Below, one piece after another: positions 53,875-64,000 of a stretch of 64,000 bases of DNA. Made by a program: the position numbers and the translations under genes. Below the pieces are notes generated by a model. The model worked only from the letters and a program-made list of their open reading frames with translations, was not told the origin of the DNA and did not search any database. This DNA is from Prorocentrum cordatum. Taxonomy: Eukaryota > Sar > Dinophyceae > Prorocentrales > Prorocentraceae. Position 1 is the stretch's first letter. The number at the start of each line of letters is the position of its first letter. The stretch spans positions 706,017-770,016 of the forward strand of contig CAUYUJ010015826.1 in the NCBI GenBank assembly GCA_963575745.1. Direction: 5' to 3'.

Positions 53875-54000
53875 ACCCTGGTGTCCAATGTGTACCTGTA
53901 CTTCTGCAGCTCGGGGAACGTATACGGAGGCCACGAGCAAGCGATGCTGCCGACTACGAGGTATCAGGCCGCGGGCTCCCGCGAGATGTTCTTGTTCAGG
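53875..54000 (+). CDS. Exon with VSNVYLYFCSSGNVYGGHEQ
   Basis: Acceptor CGCTGCAG; reads TLVSNVYLYFCSSGNVYGGH, EQAMLPTTRYQAAGSREMFL and FR. Beta-rich look. Donor of GC type (GCTGAG) or slightly later. Confidence 0.52.
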
Positions 54001-54255
54001 GCTGAGGACGCTCGCTTTTCTCTCGTAGTGGGGGGGGGGGCAAGCAAGGGCACAGGTGATGCGCCAGGTGCGTTGTTGCATTGCACTCGTGCCGTGCAGG
54101 CGCATGCGTCGTCGCGCCGCGCGATCGTCGCACATTGTAAAACAATGCTGGTTTGCACCCCGATTGCGCCGACAGATTTCGCGCACCCTCTCCCTGGCGC
54201 CCTCCCCCGACTCGCAGCCCGCCCCCCCCCCTCCTCCTCCCGCGCCCCATGCGAG

Positions 54256-54384
54256 GATTGGGCGAACTTCGTCGGCAAGCACGGCCCAGACGACACTCCG
54301 AGGACCATGGCCCAGCTCATAGACATGTTCAAGGCAATCGAGGACTTCGACTCCGCCGTGTTCGATTTCCCTGTCTACCACTGC
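54256..54384 (+). CDS. Exon with AQLIDMFKAIEDFDSAVFDF
   Basis: Acceptor ATGCGAG; reads DWANFVGKHGPDDTPRTMAQ, LIDMFKAIEDFDSAVFDFPV and YHC before GTTCAG. Good texture. Confidence 0.55.
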
Positions 54385-55852
54385 GTTCAGCCACCATCGT
54401 CGGTCGGGCAGGGCGGCCGGGCGGGCGTCATCGCTCGGCGCCCCCTCTCGTTCCTCGCGGCTGATTGGGAGAGGGGGGAGTAGGGGGAGAGGGGGAGAGA
54501 GAGAGAGGTATATATATGTGTGTGTGTGTCCAGGTGCCGTTTGGGCATACTTGCATTACTACATTACATGTATATATGTCTATAGATATCGAGGCCCACC
54601 ATTATGTGCATCTATTCTGAGATGGCTGGCGCTGCTGGTGGCAGTCCTCGAAGACGGTGGCCGTCCGATTGTCCATGTCAACTCCAAAGTCTCGTCAGCG
54701 TTGGTCGGCAGACGTCGCGGCGAGCTGTTTCGCCCATTCGGTCCCCTAGTTTCCACATGGCACGTCCCCCATCAATATGCCCTCCATCGACGCGTCTGCC
54801 CCTCCCACATGACGCTCCCGCCTTGGACCAGGGAGAGCGGGGGGGGGGAAGAGAGAACGAGAGATAGAGAGAGAGCGAGAGAGTGAGAGAGCGACACGCA
54901 CATGCATAAAGATCGGTGGAGGGAGAGGGGGATAGAGCGAGAGAGAGAGCGAGAGAGAGAGCGGTAGAGGGCAAACGGGAACGAAAGAGAACGAGGAGTG
55001 AGGGAGCGAAAGAGAGAGAGAGAGGGAGTTCGAGAGGGACAGCGAGAGGGGGGATAAGGATAACCAGTGAACGGGATGGCCCGACCGAGAGTACGATCGA
55101 AAAAGGGGGATAAACAGATAGAGAGAGAGAGAGAGCAACGATATATACATAGATATATATGGAGTGGGAAGAACGATGTAGAGAGAAAGAGGCATACCGA
55201 GAGAGAGCGAGAGAGCGATGCGAACGGGCTGGGGAGAGAGCGAGAGGGAGAGCATGCTGGGGGAAAGAGCGAGAGAGGGGTATTGAGCTAACCACGCACA
55301 CAGCGATGGGGGGAGAGAAAAGGCGAGAGGGGGAGAGAGGAACAGAGAGAGAGATAGAGAGCGCGAGAGAGAGAGAGAGAGAGAGAGATAATGAACGATG
55401 TCGGGCTTGATACGGGTAGATGGCATCAATCTACCATCGTGTTGCTCACTCTGTGGTCCTCGGGCCCCTCCTTGGGACGCATCGTGTACCGCGTTGCAAC
55501 CATGCAGCTGAGCTCAGAGCCCCTCTCATCTCAAGAAAGGCTCGGGCGGCCCGTTCGTGTCTTGGGCCCGCCGTGGCCAGAATAGATGTTCCGTTAGTTA
55601 TGTGTTGTTGCGTTTACCATGGTAGCACGACGGTTGCAAGCTCGACCTAGCGCGTGGCACCGTGGACCCCATGGGCCATCGCTCGCCCCCGAATTGCGCA
55701 GGCACAGGAGTTGGGGGTGGGCGGTGCGACAGCTGCCAGGTGCTCCTTAGGTCCCGAGCCCCGAGTTGTCGTAACACATATGGTTAATGTTTGGTTTGGG
55801 GGTCGTCGATGTGGACCATGCTCGCCCGCCCGCTCCCCCCCCTTCCGACAAG
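54385..55852. other. Intron-like: GA-rich 54,485-55,390, then unique
   Basis: GAGA microsatellites with GCGAGA interruptions over about 600 bases (54,840-55,390). A weak open frame at 54,603-54,700 is not convincing. Confidence 0.7.
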
Positions 55853-55924
55853 GTGATGTACGTGCCCTGTGGGTTCCTGATCGCCGAGAAGGCTCAGAGC
55901 GACTGCTGCGGCATCAGGACGCAT
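55853..55924 (+). CDS. Exon with VMYVPCGFLIAEKAQSDCCG
   Basis: Acceptor CCGACAAG; reads VMYVPCGFLIAEKAQSDCCG, then IRTH before GTTTTA. Short but strongly protein-like. The frame remains open to 56,050 (reading GACEITWAQVDGGSIESGLS), so the exon may be longer or a second exon may follow. Confidence 0.5.
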
Positions 55925-56084
55925 GTTTTATTATGCGCGGGTGCGTGCGAGATCACATGGGCTCAGGTTGACGGCGGTTCGATCGAAAGCGGCCTGTCCG
56001 ACGCCACGTCGATCGCCCTTGCCAGCGTTGTGGCGATGCATTTCGAGTGACCAGTGGTTTGTTTTAGAGGGGCGCAAGGGGGGG

Positions 56085-56092
56085 ATAGAGAG

Positions 56093-56130
<38 letters not shown>

Positions 56131-56277
56131 TGTGAGAGAGTGGGGGAGAGAGGGAGGGAAAATGAGACTCAACATACGATAGAGACAGAGAGCGGTAGAG
56201 AGAGAGAGGGAGACAGAAGAGAGAAGGAGGGATAGAGAGAGAGATATACACACATATATATATATTCAGGTAGATCT

Positions 56278-56320
<43 letters not shown>

Positions 56321-56405
56321 TATAGATAGATAGATAGATATATAGATAGATAGATAGATAGATAGATAGAGCGAGAGATAGATATAGACAGCGAGAGCTG
56401 GAGAG
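56085..56405. repeat. (GA)n and (TAGA)n microsatellites
   Basis: GA run 56,086-56,125 and TAGA tetranucleotides 56,271-56,371. Confidence 0.95.
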
Positions 56406-56426
56406 AGGGGGGCGCGCTGCGAGGCA

Positions 56427-56514
56427 GTCGATCGGCAACATCAGGGTTGGGGCGCCGCTGGTGCACCTCTTGTCGACCCTTGAGGTGATCGTGAAGATCC
56501 CCGAGGCGCGCAGG
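56427..56514 (+). CDS. Exon with VHLLSTLEVIVKIPEARR
   Basis: Acceptor CGAGGCAG; reads SIGNIRVGAPLVHLLSTLEV, then IVKIPEARR, with GTTCTG as donor. Two short hydrophobic helices or strands. Confidence 0.53.
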
Positions 56515-56867
56515 GTTCTGGCGTCCCCCCTCCCCTCGCCGCCCCTGCCTCTCGACCCTCCCCGTTCCACTATGTGCCGCTGTATCCGTCCCATGGCGCC
56601 TGCCGCCGAATCATTCCCCCTCCGCCGAACCCCCCTTGTAAACAACGCCCCCCCCCCTCCCCCCCGCGTCCCGAATCTCACCCTCGGCACTCGACGTGCG
56701 TCACCTGTTCGAACACCCGCCACATTCTGACATTATGGTTCTGGCGTTGCGCAGTGCGTTTGCATTCGTAGTTCGTGGTCCTGCGCGGTGCGCCGCGCGT
56801 GCACGGCGTCACTGTGTTCCAAGGATTGCATAGACACCGCGTGCTCGCTGTCACGCTCGGCCCGTCA

Positions 56868-59013
56868 GAGGTGGCCGAGGCGTCGCACTTGCAGGCGTTG
56901 CGGCGCGTGGTCGCTGCCAAGCTCGCAAGGGCGCCGAACCAGCACGAGCGCAACCAGATTGACCTGGACACCAACACCGCGGCGACCATGCTCGCGCTGG
57001 ACGACGGCAAGAAGGATCAGGAGCACGCAGGGAAGAATGCCGAGGAGAAGGACCAGGGGAAGCAGGCTGGGGAGGAGCGCCAGGCCAAGCAGGCTGAGGA
57101 TGAAGAGCGCCAGGCCAAGCAGGCTGAGGAGGAGCGCAAGGCCAAGCAGGCTGAGGATGCAGAGCGCCAGGCCAAGCAGGATGAGGAAGAGAAGACGCGA
57201 AAGGCCAATCAGGCTGAGGATGAAGAGCGCCAGGCCAAGCAGGCTGAGGAGGTGCGCCTGGCCAAGCAGGCTGAGGATGCAGAGCGCCAGGCCAAGCAGG
57301 ATGAGGAAGAGAAGACGCGAAAGGCCAAGCAGGCTGAGGCGGAGCGCCAGGCCAAGCAAGCCGATGAGGAGCGCCAGGCCAATCAAGCTGAGGAGGAGCG
57401 CAAGGCCAAGCAGGCTGAGGAGGAGCGCCAGGCCAAGCAGGCAGAGGAGGAGAAGCGCCAGGCCAAGCAGGCTGAGGAGGAGCGCCCGGCCAAGCAGGCT
57501 GAGGAGGAGCGCCAGGCCAAGCAGGCTGAGGAGGAGCGCCTGGCCAAGCAGGCTGAGGAGGAGCGCCAGGCCAAGCAGGCTGAGGAGGAGCGCCAGGCCA
57601 AGCGGGCTGAGGAGGAGCGCCTGGCCAAGCAGGCTGAGGAGGAGCGCCAGGCCAAGCAGGCTGAGGAGGAGCGCCAGGCCAAGCAGGCCGAGGAGGAGCG
57701 CCTGGCCAAGCAGGCTGAGGAGGAGCGCCAGGCCAGGCAGGCTGAGGAGCAGCGCCAGGCCAGGCAGGCTGAGGAGGAGCGCCAGGCCAAGCAGGCTGCG
57801 GAGGAGCGCCAGCCAAGCAAGCTGAGGAGGAGCGCAAGGCCAAGCAGGCTGAGGAGGAGCGCAGGGCAAGCTGGCTGAGGAGAGCGCCAACACGCAGGCT
57901 GAGGAGAAGCGCCTGGCCAAGCAGGCTGAGGAGGAGCGCCTGGCCAAGCAGGCTGAGGAGGAGCGCCAGGCCAAGCATGCTGAGGAGGAAGAGCGCCAGG
58001 CCAAGCAGGCTGAGGAGGAGCGCCAGGCCAAGCAGGCTGAGGAGGAGCGCCAGGCCAAGCAGGCTGAGGAGGAGCGCCAGGCCAAGCAGGCTGAAGAGAC
58101 GCGCTTAGCCAAGCAGGCTGAGGAGGAGGAGCGCCAGGCCAAGCAGGCTGAGGAGGAGCGCCTGGCCAAGCAGGCTGCGGAGGAGGCGCGCCAGGCCAAG
58201 CAGGCTGAGGAGGAGCGCCAGGCCAAGCAAGCTGATGAGGAGGAGCGCCAGGGCAAGCAGGCTGATGAGGAGCGCCAGGCCAAGCAAGCCGAGGAGGAGC
58301 GCCAGGCCAAGCAGGCTGAGGAGGGGTCGCGCCAGGTCAAGCAGGCTGAGGAGGAGCGATTGGCCAAGCAGGCTGAGGACGAGAAGCGCGACGATGGGGA
58401 GCGCCAGGCCAAGCAGGCTGAGGAGGCGCGCCAAACCAAGCAAGCCGAGGATGAGGAGACGCGCACGGCCAAGCCGATGGAGGCAGAACGTCAGGTCAAG
58501 CAGGCTGAAGAGGAGCGTCAGGCCAAGCAGGCTGAGGCGGAGCGCCTGGCCAAGCAGGCCGAGGAGGGGCGCCAGGCCAAGCAGGCTGAGGAGGAGCAGC
58601 GCCAGGCCAAGCAGGCTGAGGAGGAGGAGCGCCAGGCCAAGCAGGCTGAGGAGGAGCGCCGGGCCAAGCAGGCTGAGGAGGAGCGCCAGGCCAAGCAGGC
58701 TGCGGAGGAGAAGCGCCTGGCCAAGCAGGCCGAGGAGGAGCGCCAGGCCAGGAAGGCTGAGGAGGAGCGCCTGGCCAAGCAGGCTGAGGAGGAGCGCCAG
58801 GCCAAGCAGGCTGAGGATGAGGAGCGCCTGGCCAAGCAGGCTGAGGATGAAGAGCGCCAGGCCAAGCAGGCTGAGGAGGAGCGCAAGGCCAAGCAGGCTG
58901 AGGAGGCGAAGAAGCGCCCTCCCGACGAAAAGGCCAAAGCTGGACCCAAGCAGAAGGCGCTGAAGAAGGCGGGCGAGGCCAAGGGCCAGAAGAAGCTGGG
59001 CTTCGGCAGCTGA
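56868..59013 (+). CDS. Terminal exon: EERQAKQA coiled-coil repeat protein
   Basis: Opens with EVAEASHLQALRRVVAAKLA, HERNQIDLDTNTAATMLALD, then about 75 copies of an 8-residue repeat (EERQAKQA; DNA unit about 24 bp) from 57,070 to 58,905. It ends with KKRPPDEKAKAGPKQKALKK and QKKLGFGS-stop (59,011). Alternating E/K/R at i, i+4 predicts a long single alpha-helix. Two 1-base losses relative to the unit, near 57,815 and 57,864, and a 3-base loss near 57,880 move the frame, so one frame runs to 57,878 and the rest of the exon lies in another. Either a real break, an assembly error in the repeat, or an unseen intron. If real, the C-terminal part is lost. The 535-codon minus-strand frame here is a shadow of the repeat. 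Function unknown; a scaffold or spacer role would fit. Confidence 0.62.
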
Positions 59014-59368
59014 GCACAATGAGGGGGTCGGCGCGCCCGCCGGCCTGGCGGGCTGGAGGATGGAGGGCGCGAGGAGCGCGCGGTGATCAGGGCGACGGGT
59101 GGCAGGTGGGTGGGGATGGGGGAGGGATGTTGGGAAGGCGGCGTGGGCGAGTCGCGGGCCCCCGCGGGGCGGCCCTCATCCTCATCCTCGCCCTCGTCCT
59201 CATCCTCATCCTCGTCATCATTATCGTCATCGTCCTCATCTTCGTCCGCATGCTCATCCTCATGCTAGTCCGTTCCCCCAACATTCGTTTTCGTGCTCGT
59301 CCCCCTCATGTTGGATGTGCGCCAATGCCATCGCCGTTATCCGTTTCCCCATCGCCCGCGTCGCCCCC
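59014..59368. other. Downstream of the last exon, CATCCTC-rich
   Basis: Probably 3' untranslated or intergenic. Pyrimidine CTCATC words at 59,175-59,270. No gene. Confidence 0.5.
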
Positions 59369-59699
<331 letters not shown>

Positions 59700-59954
59700 C
59701 TCCGCGCCCGTCTCGGGCGGCGAGCGGCAAGCTAGGGCAGTGCCTGCGCTCGCGCGGGCCGCGGGGGCGATTTGGTCTCCTCGTCATCCCCCCCCCCTCC
59801 CTTTGCGTTTACAAGCCCTCTCACCCTTAGGCTTGGGCCCTGTAGAGCGGACGGCTGCGGGCCCCGCCCTCCAAGGTCTGGGCCTTGGGGGCAGGGGGGT
59901 TGCAGGCGTTCCCGCCCGACGGGTTGGCGGACTCTCGGTCGCCACCCCCCCTTC

Positions 59955-60240
59955 TTCCTCCTACTCATCCTCCTCCTCATCTTCCTTCTCCTCCTCCTCC
60001 TCCTCCTCATCATCATCATCATCAGCATCATCATCAGCATCATCATCATCATCATCATCATCATCACCAGCATCAGCATCATCAGCATCATCACCATCCC
60101 TCCTCATCCTCCTCCTCCTCATCATCATCATCCTTTCCCTCCTCCACCTCCTCCTCCTCCTCCACCTCCTCCTCATCCTCCTCATCCTCGTTATCCTCCT
60201 TGTCATCCTCCTCCGTTCTATCTTGTTTTTCCTCCCCATC
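59955..60240. repeat. (TCC)n/(CAT)n compound microsatellite
   Basis: TCC, TCATCA and CCTCCTCAT blocks. Ser-, His- or Met-rich frames are artefacts. Confidence 0.95.
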
Positions 60241-60886
60241 CTTCCCCTCCTCCCCTTGCGGCCCGCCGCCCCCCTTGTGCGAGCAAGGGCATCGCGCGCT
60301 GTCGCGCGAAGGTAAGATTTGCTTGGAGCTGTGGAGTCAGCGCGGCGCTGACCAAGGGAAATGGCCCGCGCGCGCAGTCAAGACGCTGAAATAAGGGCCG
60401 CTCCTTAGATGTACGTGGTGGAACCTGCCCGTGGCCCAGGGCCCAGGCCCGCCGTGGCCAGAACAGCCAATTCGTTCGCCACAGCGCTTGTTCCGCCCCT
60501 CGCCCATTGCTCGCCTCCTACTTCCCCCCCGTCCTTACCACTATCCCCCCCGCCCTTTCCTGCCCCCCCCGACTCGGGGAGGCCCGCTCCTCGGCCCCAT
60601 CCCCGCGCCCCACTTCGCACAGTTCTCGCCCCTGTGTTCCTCTGCCCCTCCTTTCCCTTCTTGCCTCCGCCCCTTTCCTGGTTCCCGACTCGGCCCGTTC
60701 CTCTCCCTTTTCCTCCTTCGCTCATGGTTTTCTCCCTTGCTCGGCCCTCTCTTCTTGCTTCCCCCCATCTCCGCCGCCAGGTGCGGGTTCGCGCTGACCA
60801 ACGGACACCCCTTCCCGCGACCGCGCGCCGCGACCCACCCACGACCAGCCTGCCGCCCACCCCGCAAAGTTTCGTCTTTTTGTTAA
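60241..60886. other. No gene; C-rich up to the right end of the unit
   Basis: Pyrimidine-rich on the plus strand from 60,480 to 60,780. A short exon-like stretch near 60,300-60,390 is not convincing. Confidence 0.4.
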
Positions 60887-60913
60887 AAATAGTGAGGACG
60901 ACGGGTTTTAACA
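60887..60913 (-). repeat. Right terminal inverted repeat of the 47 kb unit
   Basis: Ends GGGTTTTAACA. The reverse complement equals 13,800-13,826 except for three adjacent bases. Confidence 0.85.
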
Positions 60914-60921
60914 CCCGGGGG
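60914..60921. repeat. Right copy of target-site duplication
   Basis: CCCGGGGG directly after the right inverted repeat, identical to 13,792-13,799. It is followed by ACAGGCC, the continuation of the RT sequence. Confidence 0.72.
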
Positions 60922-61123
60922 ACAGGCCGACGCGAATTCGTGGTGGAGACCCCGGGTCGCCTCGGCGGGGAGGCCAGGCAGTGGCCCCTGCGGCAGGTGC
61001 GCACTCTGCCCGGGGACCATGCAGCAGCCCGGCAAGCTGGCGCGGGCCTATAGCAGGGTCATCAGCTGCGCCGTGCAGGCGCAGTTGGCCCTGCAGCGCC
61101 GCCGGGCAGCTGCGCTGGCCTGA
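60922..61123 (+). pseudogene. Reverse transcriptase, 3' part
   Basis: Reads FVVETPGRLGGEARQW (60,940-60,987), PLRQVRTLPGD, then in another frame KLARAYSRVISCAVQAQLAL and QRRRAAALA-stop (61,121-61,123). This is the expected C-terminus of the RT family whose body ends with KHAGHPG at 13.8 kb; the two parts fit without a missing piece. At least two frame changes. Confidence 0.75.
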
Positions 61124-61565
61124 GGCCGCGGTGCGGCGGCGACGCTGGGCTGACTGCTGGGCGACGGCTCGGGGCTGCTGCTGCGCGCAGGGGGCGGCCC
61201 CGGCCAGGGCGGACCGGCCCGGCAGGGCGCGCTGGGGGACCGGCGCGCTGGCCGACGGAGGCGGGGCGCGCGGCGGCTGGGCCCTGGCGCGGCTCGAGCC
61301 ACTGCTTCTGGACGCCGGGCGGCCGCGGCGGCCGGGCAGCGCCGCGGCCTGGCGGCAGGAGGGCGGCGGCTGGCGGCAACCAGGCGCCGTGGGCGCGGGC
61401 GGCTGGCCCGGGGCGGCGTCTCGGTGCCCCTGCTCATCGTCGCGTTCTCGGCGAAGCTCAGGGACGGCGGCGTGGGGGCTGCGGGAAAGGACCCGCGCCG
61501 CACCCCCCCGAGTGCCCTGGAGGTCCCCTCGGACTCGGGACCTCCAGGGCCCCGCTGAGGGAGGG
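61124..61565. other. Probable 3' untranslated part of the RT element
   Basis: GC-rich, no conserved protein frame. Includes GACCTCCAGGG inverted words near 61,515-61,550. Confidence 0.4.
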
Positions 61566-61570
61566 GGGGA

Positions 61571-61603
<33 letters not shown>

Positions 61604-61772
61604 GAGGAGGAGGAGGAGGAGGAGAGGAGGAGGAGGAGGAGGAGGAAGGAGGAGGAGAGGAGGAGGAGGAGGAGGAGGGGGAGGGGGGGGGGAGGAGGAG
61701 GGGATGAGGAGGAGGAGGAAGCGGAGGAGGAGGGAGGAGGAGGAGGAGGAGGAGGAAGAAAAAGAAACATAA
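61566..61772 (+). repeat. (GGA)n microsatellite
   Basis: GGA and GGGA runs. It follows the RT 3' part, as another GGA array lies within its 5' part. Confidence 0.93.
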
Positions 61773-62525
61773 GTAGGAACAGCCGTGGGCTCAGAAGTAG
61801 GGACAGCCCTGGGCTCAGGAGGGGCTCCGGCTCTCTGGCCGTCTGGGGCCGTTCGAAGCCGGGACTCGCCGTGGCCATCGGCGCTCCTTATGGTAACACG
61901 GTGGCTATAGGCCTGGAGACCCAGGGTGCCCTGGGTTTCTTGGGTTTCGATGGTTTTGCTATGGACAGCGCGACGTTCCCACATCAACAATCAGTGGACG
62001 CCCTGGGGTCTCAGGGTTGGGTTTCTTGTGGAAGGTTTCTCGTGGATCGACCTTCACTGTAGGCCACGAAAGACCGGTGGGGTCCTGAGAAAGCAGGCCC
62101 TCAGACAGCAGGGCCTGCCCCCCTGGTCAGCCCCTTGACGGGACCCCGAAACGGCGAGGGGAGTACAGGGCATCCGTCTCCGCCATGGCCGCGCGCTTGT
62201 CATGCTGGTGCAGGAGGACGGTCAAGAAATGCCGAGGGAGGTCGTCACGCAGCACCGTCTTGGGCGATGACTGATACGTAAGATGTCGTAAATACTTGCT
62301 CGTCGGCGTCGTCGTCGTCATTGGGATTACTGGATCGTCCTGTCAAAAATGCCCCTGGGCGGCAGAGCATATTTTTCCCAGTCGTTTCTCCCCTTGTGGT
62401 GTCCGTCTCCGCTTCTTCGTCGCGCTTGGCAAAGCGCCCGTTCAGGCTATGGACGCGGTGAGCGACCGCCACCGCTGCGACTGCAGAGGTTGTCCTTCAT
62501 CGCCATTCTACATTCAATCTTACTT
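61773..62525. other. No firm gene; one 63-codon frame
   Basis: A small direct repeat AAGTAGG(A/G)ACAGCC(G/C)TGGGCTCAG occurs twice at 61,770-61,818. A frame at 61,871-62,062 reads MAIGAPYGNTVAIGLETQGA... and has some texture but no neighbour or motif. Confidence 0.35.
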
Positions 62526-62647
62526 GGCATCGCTCGCGCGTGTGCATTTTTTTTGGCGAGGACCCTCGAGGAGCATCCTGCATCATCTGGCCAAACAAGC
62601 ACGCACGCAGCCGACAAGTACACGGGCAATGGGCGTCCGAGCGACGG
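62526..62647. mobile_element. MITE family 1, copy 3
   Basis: Left end GGCATCGCTCGCGCGTGTGC, right end GGGCGTCCGAGCGACGGC; the body has GGAGCATCCTGCATCATCTG. Outside the 47 kb unit. Confidence 0.8.
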
Positions 62648-62742
62648 CAAGCTCAGGGCATGGGCGGCGAGCGTCGGCGCGCGCAGAGGTGCCGCGGCCA
62701 GCCCGCCCCCCGCATCGAGGATCTATGCGGGAGGGGGAACTT

Positions 62743-62870
62743 GGCGTCGCTCGCGCGTGTGCACTTTTCTCGGCGAGGACCACGGAGGAGAGCATGCTGG
62801 ACCATCATCGGGCCACAAGGGCGCGTACGAAACCGAACAATGCACGAGGAGTGGACGTCCGAGCGATGGC
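62743..62870. mobile_element. MITE family 1, copy 4
   Basis: Left end GGCGTCGCTCGCGCGTGTGC, right end GGACGTCCGAGCGATGGC; the body has GGACCATCATCGGGCCACAA and CGAAACCGAACAATGCACGA. About 95 bp after copy 3 in the same orientation. Confidence 0.82.
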
Positions 62871-62880
62871 GAGGGAAGGG

Positions 62881-62910
62881 AGCAGCAGCAGCAGCAGCAG
62901 CAGCGGGAGC
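62881..62910 (+). repeat. (AGC)n short tract
   Basis: About eight AGC triplets. Confidence 0.9.
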
Positions 62911-63309
62911 ACGACGCACGGTGAGGGGACGGTGCGGCTGATGGACAATTTCCTGCTCCTTTGATGTCGGTGTTGTGCCTCCAATCTGTAGGATGATGAC
63001 GAGGACAAGGCATGGGGAGGAGGGAGCGGGGCGGGGGGGGAGGACGGTGAGGGCGGGGGGGGAGGAGAGGATGTCTTCCTAGCGTGGAAGGCGCGCGCGC
63101 GGGTAGCCGAAGGAGATCGCGCGGGACGTGTCCCAGGTGCTCGAGCAGGTACGGGTGCAGGCTGGGCACAGCATAGCACAGCGCAGTTTCTCGTGGAGGG
63201 GGGCGGGCGTCTCGTTGTCTTCATCTTTGTCCCTCGCCTCCCACGCCCTCCCTCTCCACAGCTCTATAGGAGGAGGATGAGGAGGAGGAGGAGGAGGAGG
63301 AGGAGGAGG
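62911..63309. other. No gene seen; (GGA)n at 63,268-63,312
   Basis: G-rich in the middle. A GGA tract precedes the possible minus-strand exon, as a GGAGG-rich stretch precedes its relative at 8,566. Confidence 0.4.
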
Positions 63310-63480
63310 AAGACCAGTGTAAATCCAAGAGTCATCAATGATGTTGTAACCAACCCTCTCCACAGCTCTATTCTCCACCCTCCCCATCAGATCCATCAGA
63401 TCATCAGAGGCTGTGAAGTTACTAGTGCAGGAAGCAACCGATCCGATGCACTTCCACGGCATAGGTGCTTGCGTGTCCAG
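63310..63480 (-). CDS. Possible minus-strand exon ending ...DDSWIYTG
   Basis: Minus-strand frame with MPWKCIGSVASCTSNFTASD, DLMDLMGRVENRAVERVGYN and IIDDSWIYTG, followed by GT. It resembles the frame at 8,566-8,790. A plus-strand alternative exists, since CCCGTAAGT at 63,540 looks like a plus donor. Weak. Confidence 0.32.
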
Positions 63481-63659
63481 GGCAACTGGGATTCCCGCTC
63501 GCGTGGAGGACGCTCGTTGACCCTGGAAGACTTGCACTACCCGTAAGTGTTTCGCCCTGTGCCGCCAGCCCCTCCTCTATTAGAATGGGATTTGCACGGG
63601 CTTTGTTGTAAAGAGCGTGCACGCAGGACCTGGAATACGAACATGGGGACCCCAGCTTC

Positions 63660-64000
63660 AAGCTACCCCCCCTGGAAAAGGGGGTGGGGGGGGGCGCTTC
63701 CGAAACCACACCCCCCTCCCCCTCCCCCCCTCGGGTCAGCATTTTGTAGCTGGGGGGGGCAGCTGAAAGGTGGAGGACGGCTTGGAAGCTCCACCCCTCC
63801 CTGCCCCCCTTTCCGGGGCCCAAGGTAAGCCTTGGCTCCCCTTTCCAAAGGGGGGAATTTCCGAAGCTAACCCCCCTCTCCCTGGTGAAAAGAGGGGGGG
63901 GGCTTCAGGAGGAACCCTCTGAGCCCCCTGGGGTCAGCCCAGGCTCCCATTACCAGGGTGGGGCTTCCGAAGCCACCCCTCCCCCCGTATTGGTGACAGA
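63660..64000. repeat. Diverged tandem G/C-tract repeat at the window edge
   Basis: TTCCGAA(A/G)C, then (C/T)A(C/A) and a C-run occur at about 63,687, 63,860 and 63,968, with GGGGTCAGC words and G-runs between. Units are 110-170 bp. It runs to the end of the window. Confidence 0.6.

Noticed and set aside
56865-58472. 535-codon minus-strand frame
   Set aside because: Antisense shadow of the 24 bp EERQAKQA repeat; the repeat contains no stop in that frame.

Overview
The window looks like nuclear DNA of a dinoflagellate. The direct evidence is a near-match (20 of 22 bases) to the dinoflagellate spliced leader fossilised at 2,894-2,915. Also typical are the GC-rich base composition, the very high load of microsatellites, and short exons with GT- or GC-type donors and AG acceptors in long low-complexity introns. 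A Prorocentrum-like genome would fit, but the species cannot be read from the sequence. I recognise no conserved housekeeping gene, tRNA or rRNA. Most long open frames are artefacts of repeats.

Layout. 1-9.7 kb: an ~88 bp satellite, CAT/GAT microsatellites, the spliced-leader relic, a decayed LINE-like fragment with an AP-endonuclease-like stretch (3.4-5.0 kb), degenerate tandem repeats, and a possible minus-strand exon (8.57-8.79 kb). 10.3-13.8 kb: a decayed non-LTR-type reverse transcriptase (RT) gene with several frame breaks, including a 54 bp palindrome placed just before its LDD catalytic motif.

The main observation is that this RT copy stops at 13.8 kb and resumes at 60.914 kb. The 47,114 bp in between (13,800-60,913) is bounded by 27 bp terminal inverted repeats (24/27 matching, TGTTAAAACCCG at both ends) and flanked by the same 8 bases, CCCGGGGG. 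It therefore looks like one very large DNA transposon, or a nest grown from one, inserted into the older RT element.

Inside the 47 kb unit, from left to right: purine-rich arrays and unrelated near-perfect palindromes (14-17.5 kb); a small basic coiled-coil ORF between two MITE-like inverted repeats (15.7-16.3 kb); an acidic exon (18.4 kb); a duplicated exon module (20.5-21.3 kb); a two-gene block (22.5-30.3 kb) coding for a roughly 1,400-residue protein with transposase-like features and a second protein overlapping it by 32 bp; a repeat-rich stretch (30.3-37 kb); a 4.5 kb segment present twice on either side of a 100-N assembly gap (38.3-47.1 kb) and carrying exons of a Cys/His protein; and a multi-exon plus-strand gene (48.0-59.0 kb) ending in a long EERQAKQA coiled-coil repeat exon. 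The transposase-like pair is the natural candidate for moving the unit, and the multi-exon gene would be cargo. Both statements are inference.

After the right end come the 3' part of the RT (60.914-61.123 kb), GGA repeats, two copies of a ~125 bp MITE family that also occurs twice inside the 47 kb unit, a second possible minus-strand exon resembling the one at 8.6 kb, and a G/C-tract repeat at the edge. Exon borders are my reading of frame, codon texture and splice consensus, not transcript evidence.
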